Part shown: one piece after another, positions 1 to 10,111 of the stretch | Layout of the letters: every line of letters starts with the position of its first letter | Position numbering within the stretch: the stretch's first letter is position 1 | Assembly: GCA_902592715.1 (NCBI GenBank) | Contig: CACJFS010000002.1 | Coordinates: 1 to 64,000 of the forward strand | Length of the DNA stretch: 64,000 nt | Direction: 5' to 3' | Origin: an uncultured Pelagibacteraceae bacterium | GTDB lineage: Bacteria; Pseudomonadota; Alphaproteobacteria; Pelagibacterales; Pelagibacteraceae | The notes under the pieces: model-generated | Told to the model about the DNA's origin: nothing | What the model saw: the letters and a program-made list of their open reading frames with translations, nothing else | Database searches by the model: none | Made by a program: the position numbers and the translations under genes

Positions 1-1
1 T

Positions 2-2380
2 GTAAGATCTGGAGCTAGGGTTTCTATGCCTGGTATGATGGATACGATTTTAAATCTAGGTCTAAATGATAATACGGTAATAGCACTTGCAAAAAAAACT
101 TCAAATTTAAGATTTGCAAATGATAGCTATAGACGTTTTATTCAAATGTATTCTAGTGTTGTATTGGGAATAGAAAGTTATCACTTTGAGGATATAATCG
201 AGAACTATAAGTTAACAAAAGGAGTATTATTAGACACAGAATTAGATGAGTATGACTGGCAAGCTTTAATAAAAGATTTTAAAAACATAGTGAAAGAAAA
301 AACAAAAAAAGATTTTCCACAAAGTGTCAAAGAACAACTGGTGGGAGCTATAAGTGCTGTTTTTTTATCTTGGGAAAGCCACAGAGCAAAAGTCTATAGA
401 AAATTAAATCAAATACCGTCTAATTGGGGTACAGCAGTTAATGTACAATCAATGGTTTTTGGAAATATGGGAAATGATTGTGCAACTGGTGTAGTCTTTA
501 CTAGAAATCCATCAGATGGATCAAAAAATATTTATGGAGAATATTTAATAAATGCGCAAGGAGAGGATGTTGTTGCTGGAACTAGAACACCACAACATAT
601 TACAAAAAAAGCTAGAATTGAATCAAAAGAAACTCTTAAGTCAATGGAGGAGGCAATGCCAAAGACATACAAGCAACTAAAAAATATATTAATCAAATTG
701 GAAAAGCATTACAAAGATATGCAGGATGTTGAGTTTACAGTTGAAAATAAAAAACTTTGGATGCTTCAAACACGCTCTGGAAAACGAACAGCTAAATCTG
801 CTGTAAAAATAGCTGTAGATATGGTTAATGAAAAGTTGATTACTAAAAAAGATGCAATATTACGAATAGAACCAAGTTCTTTAGACACTTTGCTTCATCC
901 AACTTTAGATGAGAAAGCAAACTTAGAAGTAATTGGGTCAGGTTTACCCGCATCACCCGGTGCTGCAAGTGGAAAAGTTGTTTTTACTTCCGAGGAGGCT
1001 GAAAGACTAAATAGTATGATGCAAAGTACAATATTAGTTCGTGTAGAAACTTCGCCAGAAGATATACATGGTATGCATGCAGCAAAAGGAATTCTTACCT
1101 CAAGAGGAGGTATGACAAGTCATGCTGCAGTAGTTGCTAGAGGAATGGGACGACCATGCGTTTCTGGATCTAGTGAAATAGAAATTGATTATGAAAACAA
1201 ATTATTCAAAACAAACAATAAAGTAATTAAAGAGGGAGAAATAATTACAATTGATGGTTCAACAGGCAGAATAATTATTGGCGAGATAAAAACAGTTAAA
1301 CCAGAAATATCAGGTGATTTCTCAAAAATAATGAGTTGGTCTGATGATTTCAGAAAATTAAAAATTAGAACTAATTCGGAGACGCCATTAGATAGTAAAA
1401 CTGCTAGAGAATTTGGTGCAGAGGGTATTGGTTTGTGTAGAACTGAACATATGTTTTTTGAGGAGGAAAGAATTCTATCAGTAAGAGAAATGATATTATC
1501 AAAAACAATTGAAGATCGATCTAATGCACTTAAAAAGCTATTACCACATCAAAAAAAGGATTTTATTGAAATATTTAAAATAATGAAAGGTTTACCAGTA
1601 ACAGTAAGGTTGCTTGACCCACCACTACATGAATTTTTGCCAAAAAGTAATAACGAAATTAATGATGTTGCAGTTTCACTAAATATTCCCATTAAAGAAC
1701 TTGAAGTTAGAATTTCAGAACTTCATGAACAAAATCCAATGCTAGGTCATAGAGGTTGTAGATTGGCAATTTCATTCCCCGAAATTTATGAGATGCAGTG
1801 TACTGCAATTTTTGAAGCTTTAGTAGAATGTAAAAAGCAAAAAATTCAATCAACTATGCCTGAAGTCATGATCCCTTTAGTTTCAACAGAAGCAGAAATA
1901 AAAATTATGAAAGATTTAGTTATTAGGGTTGCAAAAAAAGTTCAAGATGAGAATAAAATTAAAATTGATTTTTTAGTTGGAACAATGATTGAATTGCCAA
2001 GAGCAGCAATAAAGGCAAAAGATATCGCTAAACACGCTGAATTTTTTAGCTTTGGAACAAATGATTTAACTCAAACTACATTTGGAATTAGTAGAGATGA
2101 TAGTGGTAAATTCCTTAATGATTATATCGAGAACAAAATTTTTGATATTGATCCTTTTGTATCAATTGATGAAGGAGTTGGAGACTTAATAAAAATCGCA
2201 ACTGATAAAGGCAGAAAACAAAACAAAAAAATTAAACTTGGAATTTGTGGTGAGCATGGTGGAGATCCTAAAAGTATAGAATTTTGTGCAAAAACTGGAT
2301 TAGATTATGTGTCTTGTTCACCTTACAGAGTTCCAGTTGCAAGATTAGCGGCAGCGCAAGCTCAAATAAGAAAAAATTAA
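2..2380 (+). CDS. ppdK: pyruvate, phosphate dikinase (5' truncated by window start)
   Basis: Frame is open from base 2 (VRSGARVSMPGMMDTILNLG); PEP-utilising phosphohistidine motif GGMTSHAAVVARGMGRPCV; C-terminal TIM-barrel motif FGTNDLTQ. Confidence 0.95.
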   Translation, partial: VRSGARVSMPGMMDTILNLGLNDNTVIALAKKTSNLRFANDSYRRFIQMYSSVVLGIESYHFEDIIENYKLTKGVLLDTELDEYDWQALIKDFKNIVKEKTKKDFPQSVKEQLVGAISAVFLSWESHRAKVYRKLNQIPSNWGTAVNVQSMVFGNMGNDCATGVVFTRNPSDGSKNIYGEYLINAQGEDVVAGTRTPQHITKKARIESKETLKSMEEAMPKTYKQLKNILIKLEKHYKDMQDVEFTVENKKLWMLQTRSGKRTAKSAVKIAVDMVNEKLITKKDAILRIEPSSLDTLLHPTLDEKANLEVIGSGLPASPGAASGKVVFTSEEAERLNSMMQSTILVRVETSPEDIHGMHAAKGILTSRGGMTSHAAVVARGMGRPCVSGSSEIEIDYENKLFKTNNKVIKEGEIITIDGSTGRIIIGEIKTVKPEISGDFSKIMSWSDDFRKLKIRTNSETPLDSKTAREFGAEGIGLCRTEHMFFEEERILSVREMILSKTIEDRSNALKKLLPHQKKDFIEIFKIMKGLPVTVRLLDPPLHEFLPKSNNEINDVAVSLNIPIKELEVRISELHEQNPMLGHRGCRLAISFPEIYEMQCTAIFEALVECKKQKIQSTMPEVMIPLVSTEAEIKIMKDLVIRVAKKVQDENKIKIDFLVGTMIELPRAAIKAKDIAKHAEFFSFGTNDLTQTTFGISRDDSGKFLNDYIENKIFDIDPFVSIDEGVGDLIKIATDKGRKQNKKIKLGICGEHGGDPKSIEFCAKTGLDYVSCSPYRVPVARLAAAQAQIRKN

Positions 2381-3213
2381 ATCTCTAATTTTAAATCCAA
2401 AGCTTGAATACTATGTGTTAACTGACCTACTGATATTCTATCAACGTTTGTTGCAGCTAGATTTTTTACATTTTTTAAAGTTATTCCTCCAGAGGCTTCA
2501 GTTTCATATTTCCCTTTTGCATATTTAATAGCCACCCCAAGAGTTTTCGGACTCATATTATCAAACAGAACTGTATTAAAATTAAGTCCATTAATTCTTT
2601 TAAATTGCCTCAAAGTGTCTACCTCGACAGTAATTTTTCTTTTCTTTTTACTTTTAATTGCTTTTTTCACTATTTCTTCAAATTTCTTTGATGAGGCTAG
2701 ATGATTGTCTTTAATTAAAAATTCATCACTTAAATTAAATCTGTGATTAGTCCCACCTCCTAGTTTTACAGCATATTTTTGAATAACTCTTAGATTAGGA
2801 ATTGTTTTTCTAGTGCAACAAATTTTTGTTCTCTTGCCTGCCTTTTTTACAAATTTATTGGTTTTAGTTGCAATACCAGAGATATGGGAGAGAAAATTTA
2901 GAGCAACTCTTTCTCCAATTAATATATTTTTTATTCTACCCTCAATCACGGCAATTAATGACCCTTTGCTAATTTTTGATCCCTCTTTTTTTTTTATATG
3001 AAATTTAATATTTCTGTCTAATAAATTAAATGTTTGTTTAGCAAATTCTAATCCACCTATAATACCTTTTTCATTACTTATTAATTTAACTTTTAAAATT
3101 GAATTATTATTTAATAGATTTGTTGTAATATCTCCTGAAGGATAGAGATCCTCATTAAGAGCTAACTTACAGGTTGATCGGATAAAATTTTTACTTAATT
3201 GAATTTTTGGCAC
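2377..3213 (-). CDS. nadC: nicotinate-nucleotide pyrophosphorylase (carboxylating)
   Basis: 278 aa ORF with KTIPNLRVIQKYAVKLGGGTNHRFNLSDEFLIKDNH; adjacent to nadA. Confidence 0.95.
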   Translation of the reverse strand: MPKIQLSKNFIRSTCKLALNEDLYPSGDITTNLLNNNSILKVKLISNEKGIIGGLEFAKQTFNLLDRNIKFHIKKKEGSKISKGSLIAVIEGRIKNILIGERVALNFLSHISGIATKTNKFVKKAGKRTKICCTRKTIPNLRVIQKYAVKLGGGTNHRFNLSDEFLIKDNHLASSKKFEEIVKKAIKSKKKRKITVEVDTLRQFKRINGLNFNTVLFDNMSPKTLGVAIKYAKGKYETEASGGITLKNVKNLAATNVDRISVGQLTHSIQALDLKLEI

Positions 3214-3218
3214 AGAAA

Positions 3219-4208
3219 TTATCTGCCTATTTCAGCCATTCTCTCTACTGATTTCCTAGCTCTCTCAATTGTTTCGTAGTCCATTATTAATTCGTTTGTT
3301 TCATTTTCTAAACAATCAAGTATTTTTGGTAGTGTAATTCTTTTCATGTGAGGACATAAGTTACAAGGTCTAATAAATTCCACATTAGGATTATCAATTT
3401 GAACATTATCACTCATTGAGCATTCTGTAACCATCATAACTTTTTCAGGTTGATTATCTTTTACGTATTTAATCATTCCACTTGTTGAGCCCGCAAAATC
3501 ACTTGCTTTTATTACATCAGGAGGACATTCAGGATGAGCAATAATTTTAATTCCAGGATTATTTTTTCTTATTTCATTAATCTCTTCATCATTAAATTGC
3601 TCATGAACCTCACAAGTCCCTTTCCATGAAATAATTTCTACATCAGTCTGAGAAGCAACATATTTTGCTAAATAATCGTCTGGTAAGAAAATTACTTTTT
3701 TTACACCCAAAGAGTTTACAATTTTAACAGCATTTGCTGATGTACAACAAACGTCAGTTTCAGCCTTAACATCTGCAGAAGTGTTAACGTATGAAACTAC
3801 AGGAATACCAGGATATTTTTTTTTTAAATTTCTTACATCTTCACCAGTTATAGATGAGGATAAAGAGCAACCAGCTTTCATATCTGGCAGTAAAACTTTT
3901 TTATCTGGACTCATTAGTTTGGCAGTCTCCGCCATAAAATGTACACCACACATAACAATTATATCAGCTTCTGTTTTTGCAGCTTCAATTGCTAAAGCTA
4001 ACGAGTCTGCTGAAAAATCAGATATACCATGATATATTTCAGGAGTTTGGTAATTGTGAGCAAGAATTACAGCGTTCTTCTCTTTTTTAAGTTTATTTAT
4101 TTTATAAATGTAAGGTGCATGAGTGGCCCACTCGATTTCAGGAATGGATTTAGAAACCTTTTGATAAATAGGATCTGTTGCAATTTTAACTTGAGTTGTG
4201 AATTCCAT
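3219..4208 (-). CDS. nadA: quinolinate synthase
   Basis: 329 aa, AVILAHNYQTPEIYHGISDFSADSLALA and conserved Cys motifs (MCGVHFMAET, RPCNLCPHMKRITL). Confidence 0.95.
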   Translation of the reverse strand: MEFTTQVKIATDPIYQKVSKSIPEIEWATHAPYIYKINKLKKEKNAVILAHNYQTPEIYHGISDFSADSLALAIEAAKTEADIIVMCGVHFMAETAKLMSPDKKVLLPDMKAGCSLSSSITGEDVRNLKKKYPGIPVVSYVNTSADVKAETDVCCTSANAVKIVNSLGVKKVIFLPDDYLAKYVASQTDVEIISWKGTCEVHEQFNDEEINEIRKNNPGIKIIAHPECPPDVIKASDFAGSTSGMIKYVKDNQPEKVMMVTECSMSDNVQIDNPNVEFIRPCNLCPHMKRITLPKILDCLENETNELIMDYETIERARKSVERMAEIGR

Positions 4209-4266
4209 AATAAAAACTTATCAACTTGAAATAGAATTGTCATTCATTTAATCTGACGCATGATTT

Positions 4267-4352
4267 GCGGCCATGCTGAAATTGGTAGACAGGCACGGTT
4301 GAGGGCCGTGTGAGCCTAGCTCATGAGAGTTCGATTCTCTCTGGCCGCACCA
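4267..4352 (+). tRNA. tRNA-Leu (anticodon GAG)
   Basis: Acceptor stem GCGGCCA/TGGCCGC, anticodon stem-loop CACGG-TTGAGGG-CCGTG, T-arm GAGAGTTCGATTCTCTC, encoded CCA; long variable arm typical of tRNA-Leu. Confidence 0.93.
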
Positions 4353-4463
4353 CATATTTTATTTAATAAAGCAAAAAAAATAAAGAATAGTCTGCTTTTT
4401 ACTAAACTGCGGTAAATTATATGCTATTTATAAATTTTTAATAATAATAATTAGATAGTATTT

Positions 4464-5714
4464 ATGAAATTTAAATTTATTGGAAATGCTGGAGGTATAT
4501 TTACTGGCTCAAATGGAACTAAAATTTTATGTGATCCATGGATAATCGATGGTGTTTTTGAGGGTTCTTGGTTTCATTATCCCCCATTGAAAACAAAATT
4601 GTCAGATATTAGAAATGTTGATGGAATTTATGTTAGTCATATTCATCCTGATCATTATGATGATAGAAATTTTGACTTTCCAAAAGATATACCTCTGATC
4701 ATATTAGATGAAGGACCAAATTTTTTAAAAAAAAATTTATTAAATAAAGGTTATCGAAATTTTATTGAAGTCAAAAATGATCAAACAGTTGACTTTAAAG
4801 AGTTTAAATTGACATTGTACAAACCATTTACAAAACATATTTTTGAAGAGTCACTCGTCGGTAATTTAATTGATAGTGCTTTAGTATTAGAAAATAATAA
4901 TTCTACCGCAATAAATTTTAATGATAACACACCAGATGAAGATGCATGTTTATTTTTAAAAAATAAATTTAGCAATATAGATCTAGCGATGTTAAATTAT
5001 AATGCTGCTGGACCTTATCCTTCTTGTTTTGATAATTTAACAAAAGATGAGAAAAAAAATGAAAATAAAAGACTTTTAAAAAGAAACTTTGATCATCTTT
5101 GTAAAATAATTCCTATTCTTCAGCCTAAGTCAGTTTTGCCATTCGCAGGATCATATATTATAGGTGGAAAAAATTATTATAAAAATGACTATTTAGGAAC
5201 TACAACTTGGGATGAATGTGCTGATTATTTAAAAAATTTCCTAGAATTTAATTCTAAAATTATTTGTTTAAGAGAAAACCAAACATATGATGTTAAAAAT
5301 CAAAAACAACAAGAGAAATATGAAAAAATAGATTTGATTGACATGAAAAATTATATCTTGTCTATAAAAGATAAAAAATATGATTATGAAAAAGATGATA
5401 TGCCAGATACTTCAAAACTTTTAAATGAAGTTAGTGCTGCATCAATAAAACTTTTAGAAAGAATTAATAAATTTAGGATTAAATTAAAGTCAAATGTTTT
5501 TATTAAAATTGGCAAAAAAAATATTCAGATTTTAAAAGGTAATGACCATGGTATGAATCTTTATTGTGATTTAGATCCAAGATTATTGAGTCGAATTCTT
5601 CATAGAAAAGCCCATTGGAATAATGCTGAGATTGGAACTCACATTAACTTTAAACGAGTTCCTAATAAAATGGAGCCAGATGTTCATACTTGCATGAGCT
5701 TCTTTCATTTATAA
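4464..5714 (+). CDS. metallo-beta-lactamase-fold hydrolase, unknown substrate
   Basis: 416 aa with HIHPDHYDD (HxHxDH) metal motif; N-terminal MBL fold plus a C-terminal extension. Confidence 0.6.
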   Translation: MKFKFIGNAGGIFTGSNGTKILCDPWIIDGVFEGSWFHYPPLKTKLSDIRNVDGIYVSHIHPDHYDDRNFDFPKDIPLIILDEGPNFLKKNLLNKGYRNFIEVKNDQTVDFKEFKLTLYKPFTKHIFEESLVGNLIDSALVLENNNSTAINFNDNTPDEDACLFLKNKFSNIDLAMLNYNAAGPYPSCFDNLTKDEKKNENKRLLKRNFDHLCKIIPILQPKSVLPFAGSYIIGGKNYYKNDYLGTTTWDECADYLKNFLEFNSKIICLRENQTYDVKNQKQQEKYEKIDLIDMKNYILSIKDKKYDYEKDDMPDTSKLLNEVSAASIKLLERINKFRIKLKSNVFIKIGKKNIQILKGNDHGMNLYCDLDPRLLSRILHRKAHWNNAEIGTHINFKRVPNKMEPDVHTCMSFFHL

Positions 5715-5776
5715 TATCTTTATTTTTAGTCTCTTAATTGCTGTCTTTACAGCTCTAACTTTTGGTAAATATAATT

Positions 5777-5800
5777 AACATTTTTTATAAAAATGTTTTT
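5777..5800 (+). terminator. hairpin terminator between the MBL-fold gene and the tmRNA
   Basis: AACATTTTT-TAT-AAAAATGTT followed by TTT; between convergently transcribed units. Confidence 0.45.
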
Positions 5801-5837
5801 GATAGGGTTTTCCGATATATAAAGCTCTTAACTTGTG

Positions 5838-6097
5838 AAAGGGGCGTTCTGTTGCCAGGTGCCCCAAACCCCGTAACTTAATTAGTAAACTAATTAAGCT
5901 GCAAGTGCGTAACTTTCGTTAGCATTTATAATTTAGCCCATCACGGCGGAACAATACCGAACGAAAGAACAACTTTTAGACACCCGTCGATCCTAATTCA
6001 CCCCCCTAAGTTGTAAATGGTGGAGGTGGTGGGTACTGCCCCCACGTCCGTAATGGTTATTACGAAATTCGTTTATCGTCATAGTTGGAAAACCAAC
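5838..6097 (-). ncRNA. ssrA: transfer-messenger RNA, two-piece/circularly permuted (acceptor piece about 6018-6097, coding piece about 5838-6005)
   Basis: Minus strand: acceptor 3' end GTGGG-GGCAGTA-CCCAC-CACCTCC-A-CCA (6045-6018), 12-nt spacer, then GGGGGTGAATTAGGATCGACGGG (coding-piece 5' end). CACCTCC pairs with GGGGGTG. Tag ORF GCT AAC GAA AGT TAC GCA CTT GCA GCT TAA lies in the coding piece. Outer ends are approximate. Confidence 0.9.
5894..5923 (-). other. tmRNA proteolysis-tag reading frame ANESYALAA-stop
   Basis: In-frame GCT..TAA ending in ALAA, the typical C-terminus of SsrA tags; within the tmRNA coding piece. Confidence 0.85.
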
Positions 6098-6103
6098 ACT
6101 ATT

Positions 6104-6131
6104 AATATAAAACCAAATACAAGAGATTCAA
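6104..6131 (-). promoter_or_regulatory. predicted sigma70-type promoter for tmRNA
   Basis: Minus strand TTGAAT (6131-6126), 16-nt spacer, TATATT (6109-6104), just upstream of the acceptor piece. Confidence 0.4.
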
Positions 6132-6141
6132 TAATTTATTC

Positions 6142-7089
6142 ATGAAACTTACAAAAGAACAAATAAACGACATAGAAGATCAACAATCCCAAGAGAATGT
6201 TACCAAAAGAGTTACTGCACCTGAATTAGAAAAAGTATTATATGAAGCGATGCCAGCTTTAGATCATGGCTTCATAAGAGTTATTGACTATATGGGAGAT
6301 GATAGCTCAATTGTTCAGTCTGCAAGAGTTTCATATGGCAAAGGAACTAAGAAGGTTTCAACAGATAGCGGTCTAATAAAATATCTAATGCGTCATTGGC
6401 ATAGTACTCCATTCGAAATGTGTGAAATTAAATATCATGTAAAATTACCAATATTTATAGCAAGACAATGGATTAGACATCGTACAGCAAATGTCAATGA
6501 ATACTCTGCAAGATATTCTATTTTAGATAAAGAATTTTATTTACCTGATCCACAAAATTTAGCAGCTCAATCAATTGCAAATAGACAAGGCAGAGGTGAT
6601 GTGATTGAGGGAGATCAGGCAAAGGAAGTTTTAAAACTTTTAAAAAATGATGCTGAAAGAACATATGATAATTATGAAACAATGCTTAATCAAAAATTTG
6701 ATGGATCTACAATTGATGAAAATAAAAAAGGTTTAGCTAGAGAATTGGCTAGAATGAATTTAACTTTAAATACTTACACACAATGGTATTGGAAAACTGA
6801 CTTATTAAATCTAATGAATTTCTTAAGGTTACGAGCAGATCATCATGCTCAATATGAAATTAGAGTTTATGCGGAAATAATGTTAGATACACTCAAGAGA
6901 TGGGTTCCTATTACATACGATGCTTTCATGGATTATAGAGTAGGTGGCACTGAAGTTTCTGCTAAAGGAAAAGTTATTATTCAAAAACTATTAAAAGGTG
7001 AGGAAATAAATTTAGAGCAATCTGGACTTTCAAAAAGAGAATGGAATGAACTTATGGAGGCTTTTGAAATTAAAGATAGGATTGTTTAA
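6142..7089 (+). CDS. thyX: FAD-dependent thymidylate synthase
   Basis: ThyX motif [19 protein letters not shown]. Confidence 0.95.
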   Translation: MKLTKEQINDIEDQQSQENVTKRVTAPELEKVLYEAMPALDHGFIRVIDYMGDDSSIVQSARVSYGKGTKKVSTDSGLIKYLMRHWHSTPFEMCEIKYHVKLPIFIARQWIRHRTANVNEYSARYSILDKEFYLPDPQNLAAQSIANRQGRGDVIEGDQAKEVLKLLKNDAERTYDNYETMLNQKFDGSTIDENKKGLARELARMNLTLNTYTQWYWKTDLLNLMNFLRLRADHHAQYEIRVYAEIMLDTLKRWVPITYDAFMDYRVGGTEVSAKGKVIIQKLLKGEEINLEQSGLSKREWNELMEAFEIKDRIV

Positions 7090-7894
7090 TTTCTTCTGCA
7101 AATTTTAGATAAATTTTTGAAATTTCATGATCTGGATCTTTCTCGACAATAGGAATTCCCATATCTCCATATTTCCCAACATCAGAGTTTATTGGTATTT
7201 GTCCTAAAAATTTCTTCTCAAATTCTTGTGCAGTTTTTTCAACACCATTCTCTCCAAAAATTGCATATCTTTTTCCGTCATCTCCGATAAAGTGACTCAT
7301 ATTGTCAATTAATCCAATAATATTTACTTTTAATTTTTCAAACATTCTAATTCCTCTTTTTACATCTTGAAGTGCTATCTCTTGTGGAGTTGATACTATG
7401 ATCGCGCCATCTAAACTAATTTCTTGTGCAAATGTAAGTTGAGTGTCACCAGTACCTGGGGGCATATCAACAATAATAAAGTCTAAGTCTTTCCAACCAA
7501 CTTTTTGAGTGAAGGTTTTAATGGCGCTAGTAACCATAGGCCCCCTCCAAATCATAGGTGTTTGTTCATCTGTTAGAAAACCAATAGACATACATTGAAT
7601 GTCATACTTTATAATTGGCTTTAAAGTTTGACCATCACTATCTGGCTTTTCATTTATCGAAAATAGTTTTGGCAAAGATGGTCCATAAATATCAGCATCT
7701 AAAATTCCGACTTTGCACCCAACTGTTTTTAGGGCTAAAGCTAAATTTGTCGCAAAAGTAGATTTTCCAACACCACCCTTTGCACTTGATATAGCTATCG
7801 TAAATTTAGTTCCCGGAATGGGGTTTCTTTTGAAGGTTTTTGGCTCAGTTTTTGCCTTCATTGTGTCACTAAGACCTACTTTTTTATCATTCAT
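7070..7894 (-). CDS. Mrp/NBP35-family Fe-S cluster carrier ATPase
   Basis: Deviant Walker [34 protein letters not shown]. Confidence 0.92.
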   Translation of the reverse strand: MNDKKVGLSDTMKAKTEPKTFKRNPIPGTKFTIAISSAKGGVGKSTFATNLALALKTVGCKVGILDADIYGPSLPKLFSINEKPDSDGQTLKPIIKYDIQCMSIGFLTDEQTPMIWRGPMVTSAIKTFTQKVGWKDLDFIIVDMPPGTGDTQLTFAQEISLDGAIIVSTPQEIALQDVKRGIRMFEKLKVNIIGLIDNMSHFIGDDGKRYAIFGENGVEKTAQEFEKKFLGQIPINSDVGKYGDMGIPIVEKDPDHEISKIYLKFAEEIKQSYL

Positions 7895-7947
7895 AAAAAT
7901 ACACTTACCTTGTTTTTGATTATAAAGACACTATATAGAATGTCATA

Positions 7948-9048
7948 ATGACGATTTACAAAAATCAAAGTCCATGGGGAAGCCCTCCGGGTAGTGGTGG
8001 AGGAAGCGGAAATGGTGGAGGTTTCAGAAGAGGCCCTACACCTCCTAATTTAGATGAAGCAATTAAAAAATTACAAGACACGATAAACAGGTTCACGGGC
8101 AGTGGAAAAGGTGGATCTAAACCAATTATATTTGGATTGATCATATTATTAGTAGTATGGGCGTTAAGTGGTCTATACAGAGTTTTACCTGATGAACAAG
8201 GGGTAGTTTTAAGATTTGGGAAATTTATAAACACTACTCAACCAGGTTTAAATTATCATCTACCATTCCCTATTGAGAGTGTTTTAACTCCAAAAGTTAC
8301 CAAGGTAAATAGAATGGATATCGGATTTAGATCAGAAAGAGATAGTGGTTTTGGTCAAGGAGGAGGAGTTGCTGATGTTCCTGAAGAAAGCTTAATGTTA
8401 ACAGGTGATGAAAATATAGTTAACATAGACTTTTCAGTATTTTGGGTAATAAAAGACGCTGGAAACTTTCTTTTTAAAATCCAAGATCCAGAAGGCACAG
8501 TAAAAGCAGCAGCAGAAACTGCTATGAGAGAAGTTATTGCAAGATCAAATATTCAACCAATTCTTACAGAAGGAAGAGCAGTTATCGAAAGAGATACACA
8601 AGATATTATTCAAGGAATACTTGATGAATATGAAAGTGGAGTACTAATTACACAAGTTCAAACTCAAAAAGCTGATCCACCAGACCAAGTTATTGATGCT
8701 TTTAGAGATGTACAAGCTGCAAGAGCTGATATGGAGAGGTCAAAAAATGAGGCAGAAGCTTACGCTAATGATGTAATACCAAGAGCACGAGGAGAAGCTG
8801 CAAAAATCCTACAAGCAGCAGAGGCTTATAAAAAAGAAGTTGTTGCAAAGGCAGAAGGTGAAGCAAGTAGGTTTTTATCTATATATGCTGAATACGATAA
8901 AGCAAAAGAAGTTACTCAAGAAAGAATGTATTTAGAGACAATGGAGCAGGTTCTTGCTGACATAAATAAAATTATAATAGATAAAGACTCAGGATCTGGA
9001 GTAGTTCCTTATCTACCATTACAAGAATTAAAATCAGGAACAAATTAA
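7948..9048 (+). CDS. hflK: FtsH protease modulator HflK
   Basis: Gly-rich N-terminus, one TM segment, SPFH domain; followed by hflC. Confidence 0.93.
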   Translation: MTIYKNQSPWGSPPGSGGGSGNGGGFRRGPTPPNLDEAIKKLQDTINRFTGSGKGGSKPIIFGLIILLVVWALSGLYRVLPDEQGVVLRFGKFINTTQPGLNYHLPFPIESVLTPKVTKVNRMDIGFRSERDSGFGQGGGVADVPEESLMLTGDENIVNIDFSVFWVIKDAGNFLFKIQDPEGTVKAAAETAMREVIARSNIQPILTEGRAVIERDTQDIIQGILDEYESGVLITQVQTQKADPPDQVIDAFRDVQAARADMERSKNEAEAYANDVIPRARGEAAKILQAAEAYKKEVVAKAEGEASRFLSIYAEYDKAKEVTQERMYLETMEQVLADINKIIIDKDSGSGVVPYLPLQELKSGTN

Positions 9049-9908
9049 TGAAAGCTGGAAAATTTATACTACCAATCATCATCTTAATAGCAGCAACTCT
9101 ATTCTTTTCTATTTTTATTGTTAAAGAGGTAAATCAAGCTATTGTTCTTCAGTTTGGTGATCCTAAAAGAATTATTTTAAAGCCAGGATTAAATTTCAAG
9201 ATTCCATTTATTCAGAACGTGGTATTCTTGGATAAAAGAGTTTTAAATTTAGATACTCCGCCAGAAGAAGTTATTGCATCTGATCAAAAACGTTTAATAG
9301 TTGACGCTTTTGCTAGATTTCAAATTATTGATCCACTAAAATTTTATATTTCAGTTGGAAATGAAAGAGTTGCAAGGTCAAGGCTTGCAACGATTATCAA
9401 TTCAAGAATAAGAAACGTGCTAGGTCAACAAAAACTACAAACTTTACTATCTGAAGATAGATCTAAACAAATGGCACTTATTCAACAAGGTGTAAATAAT
9501 GAAGCAGAAAATTTTGGAATAAAGATTGTTGATGTAAGAATAAAAAGAGCTGATTTGCCTCAAGCAAATAGTGATGCAATCTTTAGAAGAATGCAAACTG
9601 AAAGAGAGAGAGAGGCTAAGGAATTTAGAGCAAAAGGTGCAGAGATGGCAGTTACTATAACATCAACAGCAGATAAAGAAGTTACAGTGATATTAGCTGA
9701 GGCAGAAAAAAAATCCGAAATTATGAAAGGTGAAGGAGATGGACTTAAAAATAAAATTTTTGCTGATGCATTTGGACAAGACCCAGAATTTTTTGGATTT
9801 TATCGAGCAATGCAAGCTTACCAAAAAGCTTTAATTGGAGGAGAAACTTCAATGATTTTATCCCCAGATAGTGAATTCTTTAAATTTTTTGGAAATAAAC
9901 AAAAATAA
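9048..9908 (+). CDS. hflC: FtsH protease modulator HflC
   Basis: SPFH domain, ADLPQANSDAIFRRMQTEREREAKEFRAKG. Confidence 0.93.
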   Translation: MKAGKFILPIIILIAATLFFSIFIVKEVNQAIVLQFGDPKRIILKPGLNFKIPFIQNVVFLDKRVLNLDTPPEEVIASDQKRLIVDAFARFQIIDPLKFYISVGNERVARSRLATIINSRIRNVLGQQKLQTLLSEDRSKQMALIQQGVNNEAENFGIKIVDVRIKRADLPQANSDAIFRRMQTEREREAKEFRAKGAEMAVTITSTADKEVTVILAEAEKKSEIMKGEGDGLKNKIFADAFGQDPEFFGFYRAMQAYQKALIGGETSMILSPDSEFFKFFGNKQK

Positions 9909-9925
9909 ACAATTTTTAAATTAAG

Positions 9926-10111
9926 ATGAGAGAATTGATCATAGCTTTTGGTCTTTTCTTGTTTATTGAGGGTGTGTTATATGCCTTATTTCCATCAAAA
10001 ATGAAAAATATGTTAAAAAAACTTGATGTGGTTGCTGATAAACAATTGAGAGCAGGTGGGTTAATATTTGCACTTATTGGATTTATAATTATTTGGTATT
10101 TAAAAGTATGA
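9926..10111 (+). CDS. DUF2065-type small membrane protein
   Basis: 61 aa, two TM segments, follows hflC; ATGA overlap with next gene. Confidence 0.75.
   Translation: MRELIIAFGLFLFIEGVLYALFPSKMKNMLKKLDVVADKQLRAGGLIFALIGFIIIWYLKV

Noticed and set aside
7965-8234. Pro-rich 89-aa antisense ORF over the hflK N-terminus
   Set aside because: Antisense of the Gly-rich HflK leader; the composition explains it
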